A DNA stretch of 64,000 bases from Bacillota bacterium (GCA_023390555.1 JAEWCQ010000018.1:1-64000), one strand, 5' to 3'. Shown: positions 53,340 to 62,100, numbered from the stretch's first letter. Notes: a model not told the origin generated them from the sequence alone. Program-made: numbers and translations.

Positions 53340-54124
53340 AAACACTCATTGCATTTTTGAAAAAAGAGTACATGGAACTGATCCGTTCTGGAAGATTGAC
53401 CATACTTTTTTTTGTTTTTGTACTTTTTGGCATCCTGAATCCGGCTATAGCAAAAATAACGCCGTGGTTGATGGAGTCAATGGCAAGTTCGTTGGAAGGT
53501 TCAGGATTGGTTGTAACAGAGATAAAAATCGATGCAATGACTTCCTGGACGCAGTACTATAAAAATATAGAAATGGCGCTGATTATCTTTGTTTTGCTTG
53601 TAAGCAATACCTTTACGAAAGAGTACCAAAGCGGTACGCTGGTCCTGGTATTGACCAAGGGTTTATCACGCTTTAAAGTTGTTGCTGCAAAGACAGTAGT
53701 TATGATGCTGCTCTGGACATTCTGCGATTGGTTGTGTTTTGGGATTACTTATGGATATAACGCGTATTATTGGGATAACAGCGTTGCTGCGCATTTATTC
53801 TATGCTGCGTTCTGCTACTGGCTGTTTGGGATATGGGTTTTGACACTTGTTGTTATTTTTTCATCACTTGCGCAGAATAACACGTCCGTTCTGGTTGGGA
53901 TTGGAGGCACGTTCCTCGCATTTAGCCTGATTGGCATGTTTTCAAGTGTAAAAAAATATTTGCCAATCAAGCTCATGGATGGTTTGTCCTTATTGTCTGC
54001 GGAAGCGACGAAAAAGGATTTTGATGCTGCCATTGTAATAACAATCATCTTTTCAATTATTTTGATTGGATGTAGCATTATAATCTTTAATCGAAAGTTG
54101 ATTTCCTCGCAAAGAGAAGCATGA
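53336..54124 (+). CDS. ABC-2 type permease (YxlG-like)
   Basis: 262 residues, six membrane helices. Starts with a basic cytoplasmic segment (KKEYMELIRSGR) then a long hydrophobic helix; NTFTKEYQSGTLVLVLTKGLSR is the ABC-2 coupling loop. Overlaps the ATPase by ATGA. Export substrate unknown. Confidence 0.88.
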   Translation: MKTLIAFLKKEYMELIRSGRLTILFFVFVLFGILNPAIAKITPWLMESMASSLEGSGLVVTEIKIDAMTSWTQYYKNIEMALIIFVLLVSNTFTKEYQSGTLVLVLTKGLSRFKVVAAKTVVMMLLWTFCDWLCFGITYGYNAYYWDNSVAAHLFYAAFCYWLFGIWVLTLVVIFSSLAQNNTSVLVGIGGTFLAFSLIGMFSSVKKYLPIKLMDGLSLLSAEATKKDFDAAIVITIIFSIILIGCSIIIFNRKLISSQREA

Positions 54125-54215
54125 ATCATTTCTGGTTTCAGAAGCTCTGTATGGATCAAGAATATGACATCGGAGAAAGCCGTCACAAACAAGTGACAAA
54201 TACCGGCTTCAAGTC

Positions 54216-55046
54216 CTATTTTGCGGCGTCTTCTTGCAGAGCCTTTAAAGCGGAAACTGCGCCGCCATCGTACAGGACATCTACGCCGCACAGATAACTA
54301 CATTCATCGCTCACCATAAATGCCATCATTTTGGCGATTTCTTCCGGTTCACCAAGACGTCCCATAGCACCTCTTAAAGCAAACGCAGCAGCTTGTTCTC
54401 CTTCGACCTCACCCATTGGTGTTTTAAATGTTCCCGGAGAAATGGAAACGATCCGGATGCCCTTCTTTCCATACTGAACGGCCATTCTGGAGGTGTACCA
54501 TACTACAAAATTTTTCGAAATAGTATATGCCATTCCGGCTTTCTGTTCTTCCGGTACGGAAAGAAGCATTTGATTTGCGGCAGATTGGAATGCATTGACG
54601 TCCTGCAGGCTTAGCTGATAGACCTGTTTGGGTACGCTGTTTTCCGGCAGCATATAGGCCGACATGGAGGAGACATTCAAAATGCAGCTGCCTTCTCCCA
54701 TGATTTCAGCGAATGCTTCATCAATATGAATGGTTCCAATTGCATTGATCGCAAAGATATCCTCTCCGCTGGCCATGTGAGGGGAAACACCCGCAGCATG
54801 GATGACAGTCTTAACATTTCCCTGCGCACCGGCATATGCAGCCAGTTTCTTCACAGATTCCTTATCTCCAATATCGCATGAAAATGCTTCTGCATCGATT
54901 TCCAATGCTTTTAGTTCTGCAATTGCATGATCTAATTTAGATACGGTTCTTCCAACTAAAATTATTTTTTGGGATTTCCCAAGAATTTTTGCGGCTTCCA
55001 GCCCCATTCCGCTTCCTCCGCCTGTTACGATACATATAGGATCCAT
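54216..55046 (-). CDS. Short-chain dehydrogenase/reductase
   Basis: 276 residues. Cofactor site VTGGGSGMG (TGxxxGxG, ~8-16) with R at ~33 (VGRT) favouring NADP. Catalytic Ser in NVSSMSAYM and Tyr-Lys in YTISK (~173-177). SISPGTFKTPMGEVEG and the C-terminal LCGVDVLYDGG are standard. Its start region is divergent from a TetR regulator with a dyad between them. Substrate unknown. Confidence 0.9.
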   Translation of the reverse strand: MDPICIVTGGGSGMGLEAAKILGKSQKIILVGRTVSKLDHAIAELKALEIDAEAFSCDIGDKESVKKLAAYAGAQGNVKTVIHAAGVSPHMASGEDIFAINAIGTIHIDEAFAEIMGEGSCILNVSSMSAYMLPENSVPKQVYQLSLQDVNAFQSAANQMLLSVPEEQKAGMAYTISKNFVVWYTSRMAVQYGKKGIRIVSISPGTFKTPMGEVEGEQAAAFALRGAMGRLGEPEEIAKMMAFMVSDECSYLCGVDVLYDGGAVSALKALQEDAAK

Positions 55047-55108
55047 ATGAACCTTCCTTTCCTTATTTATCTATTTTTCTATTATATTATTTCGTGTATA
55101 ATGAATTC

Positions 55109-55136
55109 AATCAACAAATTCCGGAATCTGTTGGTT
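55109..55136. promoter_or_regulatory. Imperfect 28-base dyad between SDR and TetR genes
   Basis: AATCAACAAATT and AATCTGTTGGTT flank CCGG; 10 of 12 positions pair. Centrally placed between divergent start codons, a good candidate operator for the TetR protein. Confidence 0.55.
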
Positions 55137-55206
55137 TATCCGGGAATATGTCTGCTTTTACATCTTTATCTATGTTACTTCGAATACGACAAAAGAGGGG
55201 TATTTT

Positions 55207-55755
55207 ATGGAGTTAAATCCGAAAATCAGCAAAAGTAAGTTATCCTTAAAACAGGCGTTGCTTATTTTAATGAAGAAAAAAAGGTTTCATAAAATTACAA
55301 TCAAAGAACTGTGTAAACTGGCTGATCTGAATCGATCCACATTCTATGCGAATTATGAAGATATGGATGGGTTGCTGTTTGATATACATACTGATTTCTT
55401 TGATGGAATAGCCCATCTATTGGGAGGCGCAAAGCGGGATTCGCAAGAAACCGGTCAGGAAGAATATACCGGTGAATTAACAGAAATTATAAACTATCTT
55501 GCCGCAAATAAGGAGATATTTCAGCTTTTACTTTCGAACAACGAAGACAATTTATTTGAAAAAAATTTATTGGATTATTATGAGAGACTGTATGTCACAG
55601 AAAAGGATACTTATATAGAGCGTTATATGTTTATCTATCATTCAATTGGAAGTTTTTCCCTTGTCAGACAGTGGCTGCAGGATGAAGCACCTTGTTCGGC
55701 CGAAGAATTGGCCAGATTGATTTGTGCAATGTCAGACAGTGCCAGAGAACGTTAG
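55207..55755 (+). CDS. TetR family regulator
   Basis: 182 residues. HTH region FHKITIKELCKLADLNRSTFYANYEDMDGLLFDI (~25-58). Helical ligand domain after that, with the TetR_C_33/DhaS-type end (YHSIGSFSLVRQWLQDEAPCSAEELARLI). Probably represses the divergent SDR gene and itself. Confidence 0.88.
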   Translation: MELNPKISKSKLSLKQALLILMKKKRFHKITIKELCKLADLNRSTFYANYEDMDGLLFDIHTDFFDGIAHLLGGAKRDSQETGQEEYTGELTEIINYLAANKEIFQLLLSNNEDNLFEKNLLDYYERLYVTEKDTYIERYMFIYHSIGSFSLVRQWLQDEAPCSAEELARLICAMSDSARER

Positions 55756-55793
55756 GAAAAGACATTACTGGCATATTTTTAAAAAAAAGTAAT

Positions 55794-55827
55794 GAACCTC
55801 CCGGGACTTTTGTCCTGAGAGGTTTTT
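55794..55827 (+). terminator. Terminator after tetR gene, twin of the one at 47103
   Basis: GAACCTCCCGGGAC and GTCCTGAGAGGTT pair, then TTTTT. Confidence 0.9.
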
Positions 55828-55844
55828 CTTTTGAAAATTTTCTA

Positions 55845-55875
55845 TTGACCATCACGTTCCGTGATAGTGTATGAT
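55845..55875 (+). promoter_or_regulatory. MerR-type promoter with 19-base spacer and internal dyad
   Basis: TTGACC and TATGAT are 19 bases apart, too far for normal RNA polymerase, and the spacer contains the perfect dyad ATCACG-TTC-CGTGAT (55851-55865). This is the standard arrangement for a MerR-family activator that twists the promoter; the MerR gene follows. Confidence 0.85.
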
Positions 55876-55952
55876 AAGTGCATAGATAAGTTAGAAATGT
55901 TTGTCGACAATATTTGTTAGCTTTCTTAAAAAAGAAACGGGAGCGGATGATC

Positions 55953-56822
55953 ATGAGAACAGTAAAACAGGTGGCAGAATTATCAGGGGTAAGTGTAAGA
56001 ACTCTACAGTATTATGATGAAATTGGTGTATTTAAACCAACAGAAATCAGCGACTCCGGGTATCGTTTATATGATGATGAGGCTCTGAAGGTATTGCAGC
56101 AGATTCTGTTTTTTAAGGAATTGGATTTCCCGTTAAGCGACATCCGCAAAATAATGAAAGATCCCAAATATGATAAAATAAATGCATTTAAAAAGCAGAA
56201 AGAGCTGATTAAAGCAAAGCGTGACAGGTTAAACGGATTGCTTGGTCTGTTGGAAAAGCTGGAAAAAGGAGAGAATAATATGAGCTTTAAAGAATTTGAC
56301 ATGAGTGACTATATTTCAGCACTGGAAAAATTTAAACTTGAAAATACAGAGGAAGTGATTAAAAACTGGGGAAGTGTGGAGGCCTTTGAACAATTTGTTA
56401 CCAAGATAAAAGAGAAAGAAACTGAGGTTGCAAAAATGGCAATTATGCAATACGGAAGTATTGAAAAATATACAGCGGCAATGAAGGATAATCTTGCGCA
56501 TTTTTCGGAAAGAAAGGAAAAAATAGAGCATGCAAAAGAAAAAAATGAGGCTAATCTGGAGAGAAGCAAACGGCTCACGAGAGAATTGGTGGCGGATTTG
56601 ACAAGGAACGTAGAATCTTCTAAGATACAAAGTATCATCGGTGAATTAGTACAGATGAGTGAAGAAGTAACACAGGGAATCGATATGGGGGAAAACTTCT
56701 GGGATTTGGTCATAGATGGATTTCTTCATGATGCAAATCTGATTGCAGCGAATGATAAACTGCACGGTGAGGGTGCATCAGATTTTATGGGAAGAGCTTA
56801 TCAATATTATTTTAGGAAATAG
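55953..56822 (+). CDS. MerR family regulator with TipAS-like effector domain
   Basis: 289 residues. MerR HTH and wing (TVKQVAELSGVSVRTLQYYDEIGVFKP; SGYRLYDDEALKVLQQI), dimerisation coiled coil (~75-105), then a TipAS-like antibiotic-recognition domain (~115-289; MSFKEFDMSDYI, YFRK end). TipAS proteins bind thiopeptide-like drugs. ATG 55953 follows ACGGGAGCGG with 7-base spacing. Its own promoter carries the matching operator. Confidence 0.88.
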   Translation: MRTVKQVAELSGVSVRTLQYYDEIGVFKPTEISDSGYRLYDDEALKVLQQILFFKELDFPLSDIRKIMKDPKYDKINAFKKQKELIKAKRDRLNGLLGLLEKLEKGENNMSFKEFDMSDYISALEKFKLENTEEVIKNWGSVEAFEQFVTKIKEKETEVAKMAIMQYGSIEKYTAAMKDNLAHFSERKEKIEHAKEKNEANLERSKRLTRELVADLTRNVESSKIQSIIGELVQMSEEVTQGIDMGENFWDLVIDGFLHDANLIAANDKLHGEGASDFMGRAYQYYFRK

Positions 56823-56850
56823 TGGGAAATGAAGCCAGGGAGGTAGAACT

Positions 56851-56976
56851 GTGGGCTATTATGCGAATCGCATGGCGCTGGAACTTTTCTATAAGTTGAA
56901 AGAAAAAATTAAGGAACAAAAGAAAGCGAAAAGAATTGAGCAGAGGCAGAAGAAAGAGGCGCGGAAAGAGGAATAA
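56851..56976 (+). CDS. Small, highly charged helical protein
   Basis: 41 residues from GTG 56851 with GGGAGG seven bases upstream: GYYANRMALELFYKL then a run of Lys/Arg/Glu/Gln (KEKIKEQKKAKR to KKEARKEE). Likely one amphipathic helix. Located 28 bases after the MerR gene and before a terminator, so co-transcribed. Function unknown. Confidence 0.6.
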   Translation: MGYYANRMALELFYKLKEKIKEQKKAKRIEQRQKKEARKEE

Positions 56977-57016
56977 AATTGCAGTTTACATGCTGATTTG
57001 TCGTAAGCAGGAAAAG

Positions 57017-57046
57017 GCGATCATTCAATCGAATGGTCGCTTTTTC
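57017..57046 (+). terminator. Terminator of the merR operon
   Basis: GCGATCATTC pairs with GAATGGTCGC across AATC, followed by TTTTTC. Confidence 0.92.
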
Positions 57047-57099
57047 AATTCATAGAAAGGAAAAGTCTGCTCATCGCGAAACAGTTTTGGGCCAGAAAT

Positions 57100-57115
57100 T
57101 TAATTATGTTACATT
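57100..57115 (+). promoter_or_regulatory. Candidate ECF sigma promoter element, copy 1
   Basis: TTTAATTATGTTACATT lies 36-52 bases before the sigma factor gene. A near copy (TTTAATTTGTTACATT) is found at 57663-57678 before the anti-sigma gene. Shared GTTACATT may be the -35 element read by this sigma factor. Confidence 0.45.
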
Positions 57116-57151
57116 AGGGTAATACGGACATATCTATAAGAGGTGACTGGA

Positions 57152-57667
57152 ATGATAAAATTCGAACAACTATGCAAGGATAATTATCCGCGCATTTATA
57201 AATATATTTTAGGAATGATCGGGAATCAGGAATATGCCAAGGATCTGACGCAGGAAGTATTTTTGATTGCTTATAAAAAGGGAGATGGATTTGAAATGCA
57301 CGATAAACCGGAAGCCTTTCTTTATAAGACAGCAAAAAATCTGGTCTTTGCATATTGCAGACGACTCCAAAGAGAGGTTTTGCAGGAGCCCGATGAAGAT
57401 ATACCGAGCCATGAGGGGGATCTGTTTGAACAATTATGTAAAATGCAGGAAGACAGCATAGAGGATGAAAAATACAAAGGCGAAGTGCTGCAGCAACTCT
57501 CTGCGAAAAATCGGATGCTGTACGAAGCGTATTATATGGAACATAAATCGATGCGGGAAATCGCAAAAACCCTGGGTATCAGCGAAGTCGCGACCAGGAT
57601 GAAATATGTAAGATTGAGAAAAGAAATAAAAAGTGTTGTGAGTAATTTGAAACTAGGTGAGTTTTAA
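57152..57667 (+). CDS. ECF-type RNA polymerase sigma factor
   Basis: 171 residues. Sigma region 2 (FEQLCKDNYPRIYKYILGMIGNQEYAKDLTQEVFLIAYKK, ~3-42) and region 4 (AKNRMLYEAYYMEHKSMREIAKTLGISEVATRMKYVRLRKEI, ~120-160). Extracytoplasmic function group. ATG 57152 preferred, with AGAGGTG upstream; GTG 57143 overlaps that site. Followed by its presumed anti-sigma factor. Confidence 0.9.
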   Translation: MIKFEQLCKDNYPRIYKYILGMIGNQEYAKDLTQEVFLIAYKKGDGFEMHDKPEAFLYKTAKNLVFAYCRRLQREVLQEPDEDIPSHEGDLFEQLCKMQEDSIEDEKYKGEVLQQLSAKNRMLYEAYYMEHKSMREIAKTLGISEVATRMKYVRLRKEIKSVVSNLKLGEF

Positions 57668-57678
57668 TTTGTTACATT
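57663..57678 (+). promoter_or_regulatory. Candidate ECF sigma promoter element, copy 2
   Basis: TTTAATTTGTTACATT, spanning the sigma stop codon and ~65 bases before the anti-sigma start. Confidence 0.4.
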
Positions 57679-57743
57679 CGCAGGATAGGAACATGTATAG
57701 ATACAAGGTTAGCGCGAACCAAAAAAGAAAAGGAGTGAAAACT

Positions 57744-58718
57744 GTGAAACAGATAGAAACTATTGAAGTTGCAGCTTTAAAGAAACAGATCGATCAGGAA
57801 CTGGAAAGCGAAAATTATGAAGCAGTAGAATCGTTGACACAGAGGCTTTGCGAAATGCAGGGATTCGAGACAGAGACACAGATGCCAAAATCGTTTGTTT
57901 TCACAATCAAATTAAAAGAAAAGGCGGAAAAATTAATGAGTATAAAACGAAATACAGTAAAGGCGGCAACATTATTATTGGTACTTGGCGTTTCCGGAGG
58001 GTCGGTTTATGCAGCGGTACAGCATTTTAAAAGTGCGGAGCATATGGAATACGGACTGATGGCCGGAGATACGGATGCTGTTACGGAAAGTGAAAGCGAG
58101 GTGGCAAATAAAGCACTTTTGGAAAGCAAGAATAAAGTTGAAATCGTTTCTACAGAACAAGGAGATGATTCTGTTGCATGGTTAACGAAGGAAGTCCGTA
58201 AGGAAACGCATATCGGGTATCTTTCGGATGATAATGTTACGTGGAAAGAAGATGTACCGGATGTGGCAGATGTAACGGAATATTCCTATCAGGATTATTC
58301 TGCCGCCTGCACGGATACCGATATGCAGGAACTATTTGAAACATCCTTCGAGCAGGATGGAAAGGCTGTTTATACGGAATATCACCACCAGTCGGAAGAT
58401 GCAGCGGATGCGGCAACACTGGTATCTGATTTCAAATATAACAATGGCAGTTTTACGGTGAATGAATCAAAAGCGCTGGATTGGGATGGTACCGACATTG
58501 CGAGCGCAGTTATTACGAGTACGGAGCCGGTCACAAATCAGAGAGAGTATGTGGCTGCAAACGGAGAAGTATTTAAACTTAGCGACGATACTGAAACCGG
58601 TGTATTGCGAACTACCGTATTGGTTTCTTACGATGCGTATACAGCGATTATTACGTTCACGGATTTGTCCGATCAGGAAATACATGAGATCTTAGATGCG
58701 ATCCATATTGGACACTAG
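57744..58718 (+). CDS. Membrane-anchored presumed anti-sigma factor
   Basis: 324 residues. A ~70-residue cytoplasmic part (IETIEVAALKKQIDQELESENYEAVESL) with an amphipathic helical look, one membrane helix at ~72-92 (VKAATLLLVLGVSGGSVYAAV), and a ~230-residue extracellular part rich in Asp, Glu, Thr and Ser. No known sensor domain. Start is GTG 57744 after AAGGAGTG; the longer frame runs into the sigma gene. Role inferred from position and topology. Confidence 0.75.
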   Translation: MKQIETIEVAALKKQIDQELESENYEAVESLTQRLCEMQGFETETQMPKSFVFTIKLKEKAEKLMSIKRNTVKAATLLLVLGVSGGSVYAAVQHFKSAEHMEYGLMAGDTDAVTESESEVANKALLESKNKVEIVSTEQGDDSVAWLTKEVRKETHIGYLSDDNVTWKEDVPDVADVTEYSYQDYSAACTDTDMQELFETSFEQDGKAVYTEYHHQSEDAADAATLVSDFKYNNGSFTVNESKALDWDGTDIASAVITSTEPVTNQREYVAANGEVFKLSDDTETGVLRTTVLVSYDAYTAIITFTDLSDQEIHEILDAIHIGH

Positions 58719-58802
58719 CAGCAGGTTCGTCAAACTGATCTCCGTGTTGGTGTTTCGGAGGAAGGCAGATCACGACTGGCAAAATAATTACGAAAGTATC
58801 TA

Positions 58803-58831
58803 TTGACAAATCAGTTTTAAGTGATTAAAAT
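58803..58831 (+). promoter_or_regulatory. Promoter of the T-box-alaA transcript
   Basis: TTGACA, 17-base spacer, TAAAAT: a strong sigma-A promoter directly before the T-box leader. Confidence 0.88.
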
Positions 58832-58839
58832 GATTTTAA

Positions 58840-59126
58840 TGACAAAGATAAATGCGATGAAGGAAAGTAGTAAACATGAATGAGGTTGCAGAGAGAGGAT
58901 GGCAGGTGAGAATCCTTACGGAGTTCATGCTGAAGCAGTTCCGGAGCAGGGATGCCAAACGGTACATTACAGATGGATGTGCTCAGTAGGTTTCAACGTG
59001 TTCCCACGTTACAGGGATACACCATGATGGTGGTGGATGAGAGCAGGATTTCCTGAATTTAGGTGGTAACACGGATATTAGTATATTCGCCCTAAGCGTA
59101 AGATTTTACGTTTAGGGCTTTTTCTT
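58840..59126 (+). promoter_or_regulatory. Alanine T-box riboswitch leader
   Basis: Leader of ~290 bases with the T-box parts: Stem I including an AGAGAG block and a GAA-GCA specifier (GCA at 58935-58937, an alanine codon), the T-box AGGTGGTAACACGG (59061-59074) that reads uncharged tRNA ends, and a terminator GCCCTAAGCGTAA...TTACGTTTAGGGC plus T run (59089-59125). Uncharged tRNA-Ala should permit read-through into alaA. Specifier assignment is by eye but agrees with the gene product. Confidence 0.9.
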
Positions 59127-59157
59127 TGCCATAAAAAATAGGATAGAGGTGCTTGAT

Positions 59158-60375
59158 ATGAGAACATTTGAAAAATCATCGAAGCTTGATAATGTGTGTT
59201 ATGACATCCGGGGACCCGTTATGGATGAAGCCAATAGAATGATTGCGGCAGGAGAGAAAATTGTAAAATTAAACATTGGAAATCCGGCACCGTTTGGTTT
59301 TCGTGCTCCGGAAGCAGTGATAAGGAGTATGGCTGAAAACCTTACCGACACGGAAGGATATTCAGATTCGAAGGGATTGATCGGTGCAAGAAGAGCTATT
59401 TTGGAATATTGCAAGAGCAAAAATATGCCGAATATCACTGAAAATGATATCTATACGGGCAATGGTGTCAGTGAACTCATCACATTGTCGATGCAGGGGC
59501 TTTTAAACGATGGGGATGAAGTGCTTGTACCGGCGCCGGATTATCCGCTGTGGACTGCTTCGGTAACGCTGGCTGGTGGAACGGCCGTACATTACATATG
59601 CGATGAGCAGGCAGAGTGGTATCCGGATGTGGAAGACATGAAGCGTAAAATTACGGATAAGACGAAGGCAATCGTTGTCATTAATCCGAACAATCCGACC
59701 GGTGCACTTTATCCAAGGGAGATTCTTCTGGAGATTGTGGAGCTTGCAAGGCAGTATGGACTGATTTTGTTTGCAGATGAAATCTATGACCGCCTCGTGA
59801 TGGATGGCCTGGAACATATTGCATTGGCATCTCTTGCTCCGGATTTACTGACGGTTTCTTTTAATGGTTTGTCGAAATCCCATCTGCTGGCAGGCTATCG
59901 CTGCGGCTGGATGTGTCTTTGCGGAGATAAGTCCAGGGCAAAAGGATATATTGAGGGCATTAATCTTCTGTCCTCCATGAGGCTATGTTCCAATGTACCG
60001 GCACAGTCTTTGATTCCGACTGCATTGGCAAATCTTGAGGATGCAAAAAAGATGCTTTTGCCGGGAGGCAGAATTTATGAACAAAGAGAATATATCTACA
60101 ATGCGATCCGGGATATTCCGGGTGTTCGTGTTGTCAGACCAAAAGCAGCCTTTTATATGTTTCCGGGTCTGGATATCGAAAAATTTCAGATTGTAGATGA
60201 TGAAAGATTTGCATTGGATTTTCTGAAAGAGAAGAAGATCTTATTTACTCACGGCGGCGGATTCCATTGGATAAAGCCGGATCATTTCCGGATCGTATAT
60301 TTGCCTTGTGTGGATGAATTGAAAACTGCAGCAGAAGCGCTGAAAGATTTTCTTCAGGATTATCGACAGAAATAG
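59158..60375 (+). CDS. alaA: Glutamate-pyruvate (alanine) aminotransferase AlaA
   Basis: 405-residue PLP enzyme converting pyruvate and glutamate to alanine and 2-oxoglutarate. Motifs: VKLNIGNPAPFGF (~38), NPNNPTGALYP (~180), FADEIYDRLVMDG (~205), SFNGLSKSHLLAGYRCGW with the PLP lysine (~240) and the C-terminal FRIVYLPC. Start ATG 59158 follows GAGGTG. The alanine T-box upstream supports its role in alanine supply. Confidence 0.93.
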   Translation: MRTFEKSSKLDNVCYDIRGPVMDEANRMIAAGEKIVKLNIGNPAPFGFRAPEAVIRSMAENLTDTEGYSDSKGLIGARRAILEYCKSKNMPNITENDIYTGNGVSELITLSMQGLLNDGDEVLVPAPDYPLWTASVTLAGGTAVHYICDEQAEWYPDVEDMKRKITDKTKAIVVINPNNPTGALYPREILLEIVELARQYGLILFADEIYDRLVMDGLEHIALASLAPDLLTVSFNGLSKSHLLAGYRCGWMCLCGDKSRAKGYIEGINLLSSMRLCSNVPAQSLIPTALANLEDAKKMLLPGGRIYEQREYIYNAIRDIPGVRVVRPKAAFYMFPGLDIEKFQIVDDERFALDFLKEKKILFTHGGGFHWIKPDHFRIVYLPCVDELKTAAEALKDFLQDYRQK

Positions 60376-60510
60376 ACGCATTCAGTATGTACCTGTACTA
60401 TTTTGCAAATCCGTCTGGCTGGAAAACAGAGAAAGCTTTTCAGCAGAAGTTTTCCGGCAGGCGGATCAGCAATATCTTATTGGGAAACCATGAAAAATAC
60501 ATCGGAAAAG

Positions 60511-61098
60511 CTATAAAATGAAGCACCAGACAATCACTGCAAGGGCGGCGCCCACAATGCAGCAAATGAAGTCATTCATTGTGTCCACTAATCCTGCGGG
60601 CTGAATTGCTTTTTCGGAAACATGGTTTACCGAATCATTTCTCTTTTGCCACCGCTGCGCATTTCCATGAGACAAACAGTCGCTGATATATTCGCACACC
60701 TCCCAAAATACATGAAGTGTAATCGAAAAAGTAAAACCAAAGAATAAAAGTCCCCATTTCAGAACTCCGGTGTTTATTGCGCCGATCGCAATTCCAAAGC
60801 CCACGAATGAAACGCCGGACAGGAAATGTATCACTCGATCCCACCATTTATATCGGTCATAAAATTTAAGCGAGCTGCCGAGGTACAATGCCATAAACAA
60901 AATGAGCAGATATAGGAGACTGCTGAGTGCATCGATCTTTATTTGAAAAAAAGCATTGAGACATGCAGGTAAAAACGATAAAACAAATATGACGAGAATC
61001 GATTTTAATGGTTTAAATTCTCGTTTGCAAATATGGTAAATGAGCAGTATGAGCAAAATGCAGTCTAAAATAATCTCACAAATATTGAAAAGTTTCAT
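60511..61098 (-). CDS. DUF2238-family membrane protein
   Basis: 195 residues with about five to six membrane helices. Signature YKWWDRVIHFLSGVSFVGFG (~83-102), LHVFWEVCEYISD (~127) and DTMNDFICCIVGAAL near the end, as in DUF2238/YjdF proteins. Function unknown. Transcribed against alaA; a 44-codon frame (60387-60521) overlapping its end is noted but not accepted. Confidence 0.85.
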   Translation of the reverse strand: MKLFNICEIILDCILLILLIYHICKREFKPLKSILVIFVLSFLPACLNAFFQIKIDALSSLLYLLILFMALYLGSSLKFYDRYKWWDRVIHFLSGVSFVGFGIAIGAINTGVLKWGLLFFGFTFSITLHVFWEVCEYISDCLSHGNAQRWQKRNDSVNHVSEKAIQPAGLVDTMNDFICCIVGAALAVIVWCFIL

Positions 61099-61323
61099 AT
61101 CATCACCTCACAAAGTCAGTATGCACAGCAGATAAAAAATTATGTGCATCTAAGGACAAGTTCTAACAGATAGTTCGGAAACTCCAAACCTTTCATGAAC
61201 TGTAAGTATTATCCTGCGCTATCATTTTGTATAATACAAAGGTGGAAAAGACGTGTAAAATTAATTTGAGATTCCGTTTTTACAAAGTAAAGCAGGTTCG
61301 TTTGCGGAAGAGAGGGCGATAGA

Positions 61324-62100
61324 ATGAATCAGATAATTTTTGAAGTGAAAGAACTGAAGAAATATTATGGGAAAAAAGATTCTGTTACAAAGGCATTAGA
61401 CGGAGTGAGTTTTCGGGTGATGAAAGGCGAATTCGTGGGGATCATGGGCAGCAGCGGTTCCGGGAAAACGACGTTATTAAACTGTATCGCGACGACAACA
61501 CGGCCGACATCAGGCAGTATTCTGCTAAAAGATGAAAATATAGAAGCATATAAAGGAAAAAAATTAGCCGAGTACCGGGGGAGCAGAATCGGCTATCTAT
61601 TTCAGAACTTTGAGTTGCTTGAGAATCTGACAGCAAGAGAAAATATCCTGCTCCCGATTGCCATACACAATATGGTGGACTGCAATACCGGGAATCAGGT
61701 CAAAAAATATGCAGATTATATGGACGTAGCAGATGTGCTGGATAAATTTCCGGGCGAAATGTCTGGCGGGCAGAAGCAGCGAGTGGCGGCAATAAGAGCA
61801 ATGATCTTAAATCCTGAAATAGTTCTTGCGGACGAACCCACGGGTGCTTTGGATTCGAAAAATGCAAAATCACTGATGCAGAAGCTGTCCGATCTAAATG
61901 AAGACCAGGATACAACGATCTTAATGGTGACGCACGATGCGAATGCAGCCAGTTATTGCAACCGCATTCTATTGATACAGGACGGTAAAATTTTTCACGA
62001 ACTGAGAAGGAAGGTTCCGGAGGAGTCCAGACAGCGTTTTTATGAGCGGATACTTCAACTGATGGCACAGCTGGGAGGGGGAAGCGCAAATGTTCTTTGA
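61324..62100 (+). CDS. ABC transporter ATPase, BceA type
   Basis: 258 residues. Walker A GSSGSGKTT (~44), FQNFELLENLTARENI, signature MSGGQKQRVAAIRAM (~141), Walker B IVLADEPTGALDS (~163), THDANAA. The extra C-terminal arm (RQRFYERILQLMAQLGGG) is typical of BceA/VraD/LolD-like ATPases. These pair with FtsX-type permeases to free cell-wall targets from bacitracin-like peptides. Overlaps the permease gene by 11 bases. No adjacent BceRS-type two-component system is seen to the left. Confidence 0.92.
   Translation: MNQIIFEVKELKKYYGKKDSVTKALDGVSFRVMKGEFVGIMGSSGSGKTTLLNCIATTTRPTSGSILLKDENIEAYKGKKLAEYRGSRIGYLFQNFELLENLTARENILLPIAIHNMVDCNTGNQVKKYADYMDVADVLDKFPGEMSGGQKQRVAAIRAMILNPEIVLADEPTGALDSKNAKSLMQKLSDLNEDQDTTILMVTHDANAASYCNRILLIQDGKIFHELRRKVPEESRQRFYERILQLMAQLGGGSANVL

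Noticed and set aside
60387..60521. 44-codon frame after alaA
   Set aside because: No ribosome site and it overlaps the end of the convergent DUF2238 gene; may be a decayed fragment.
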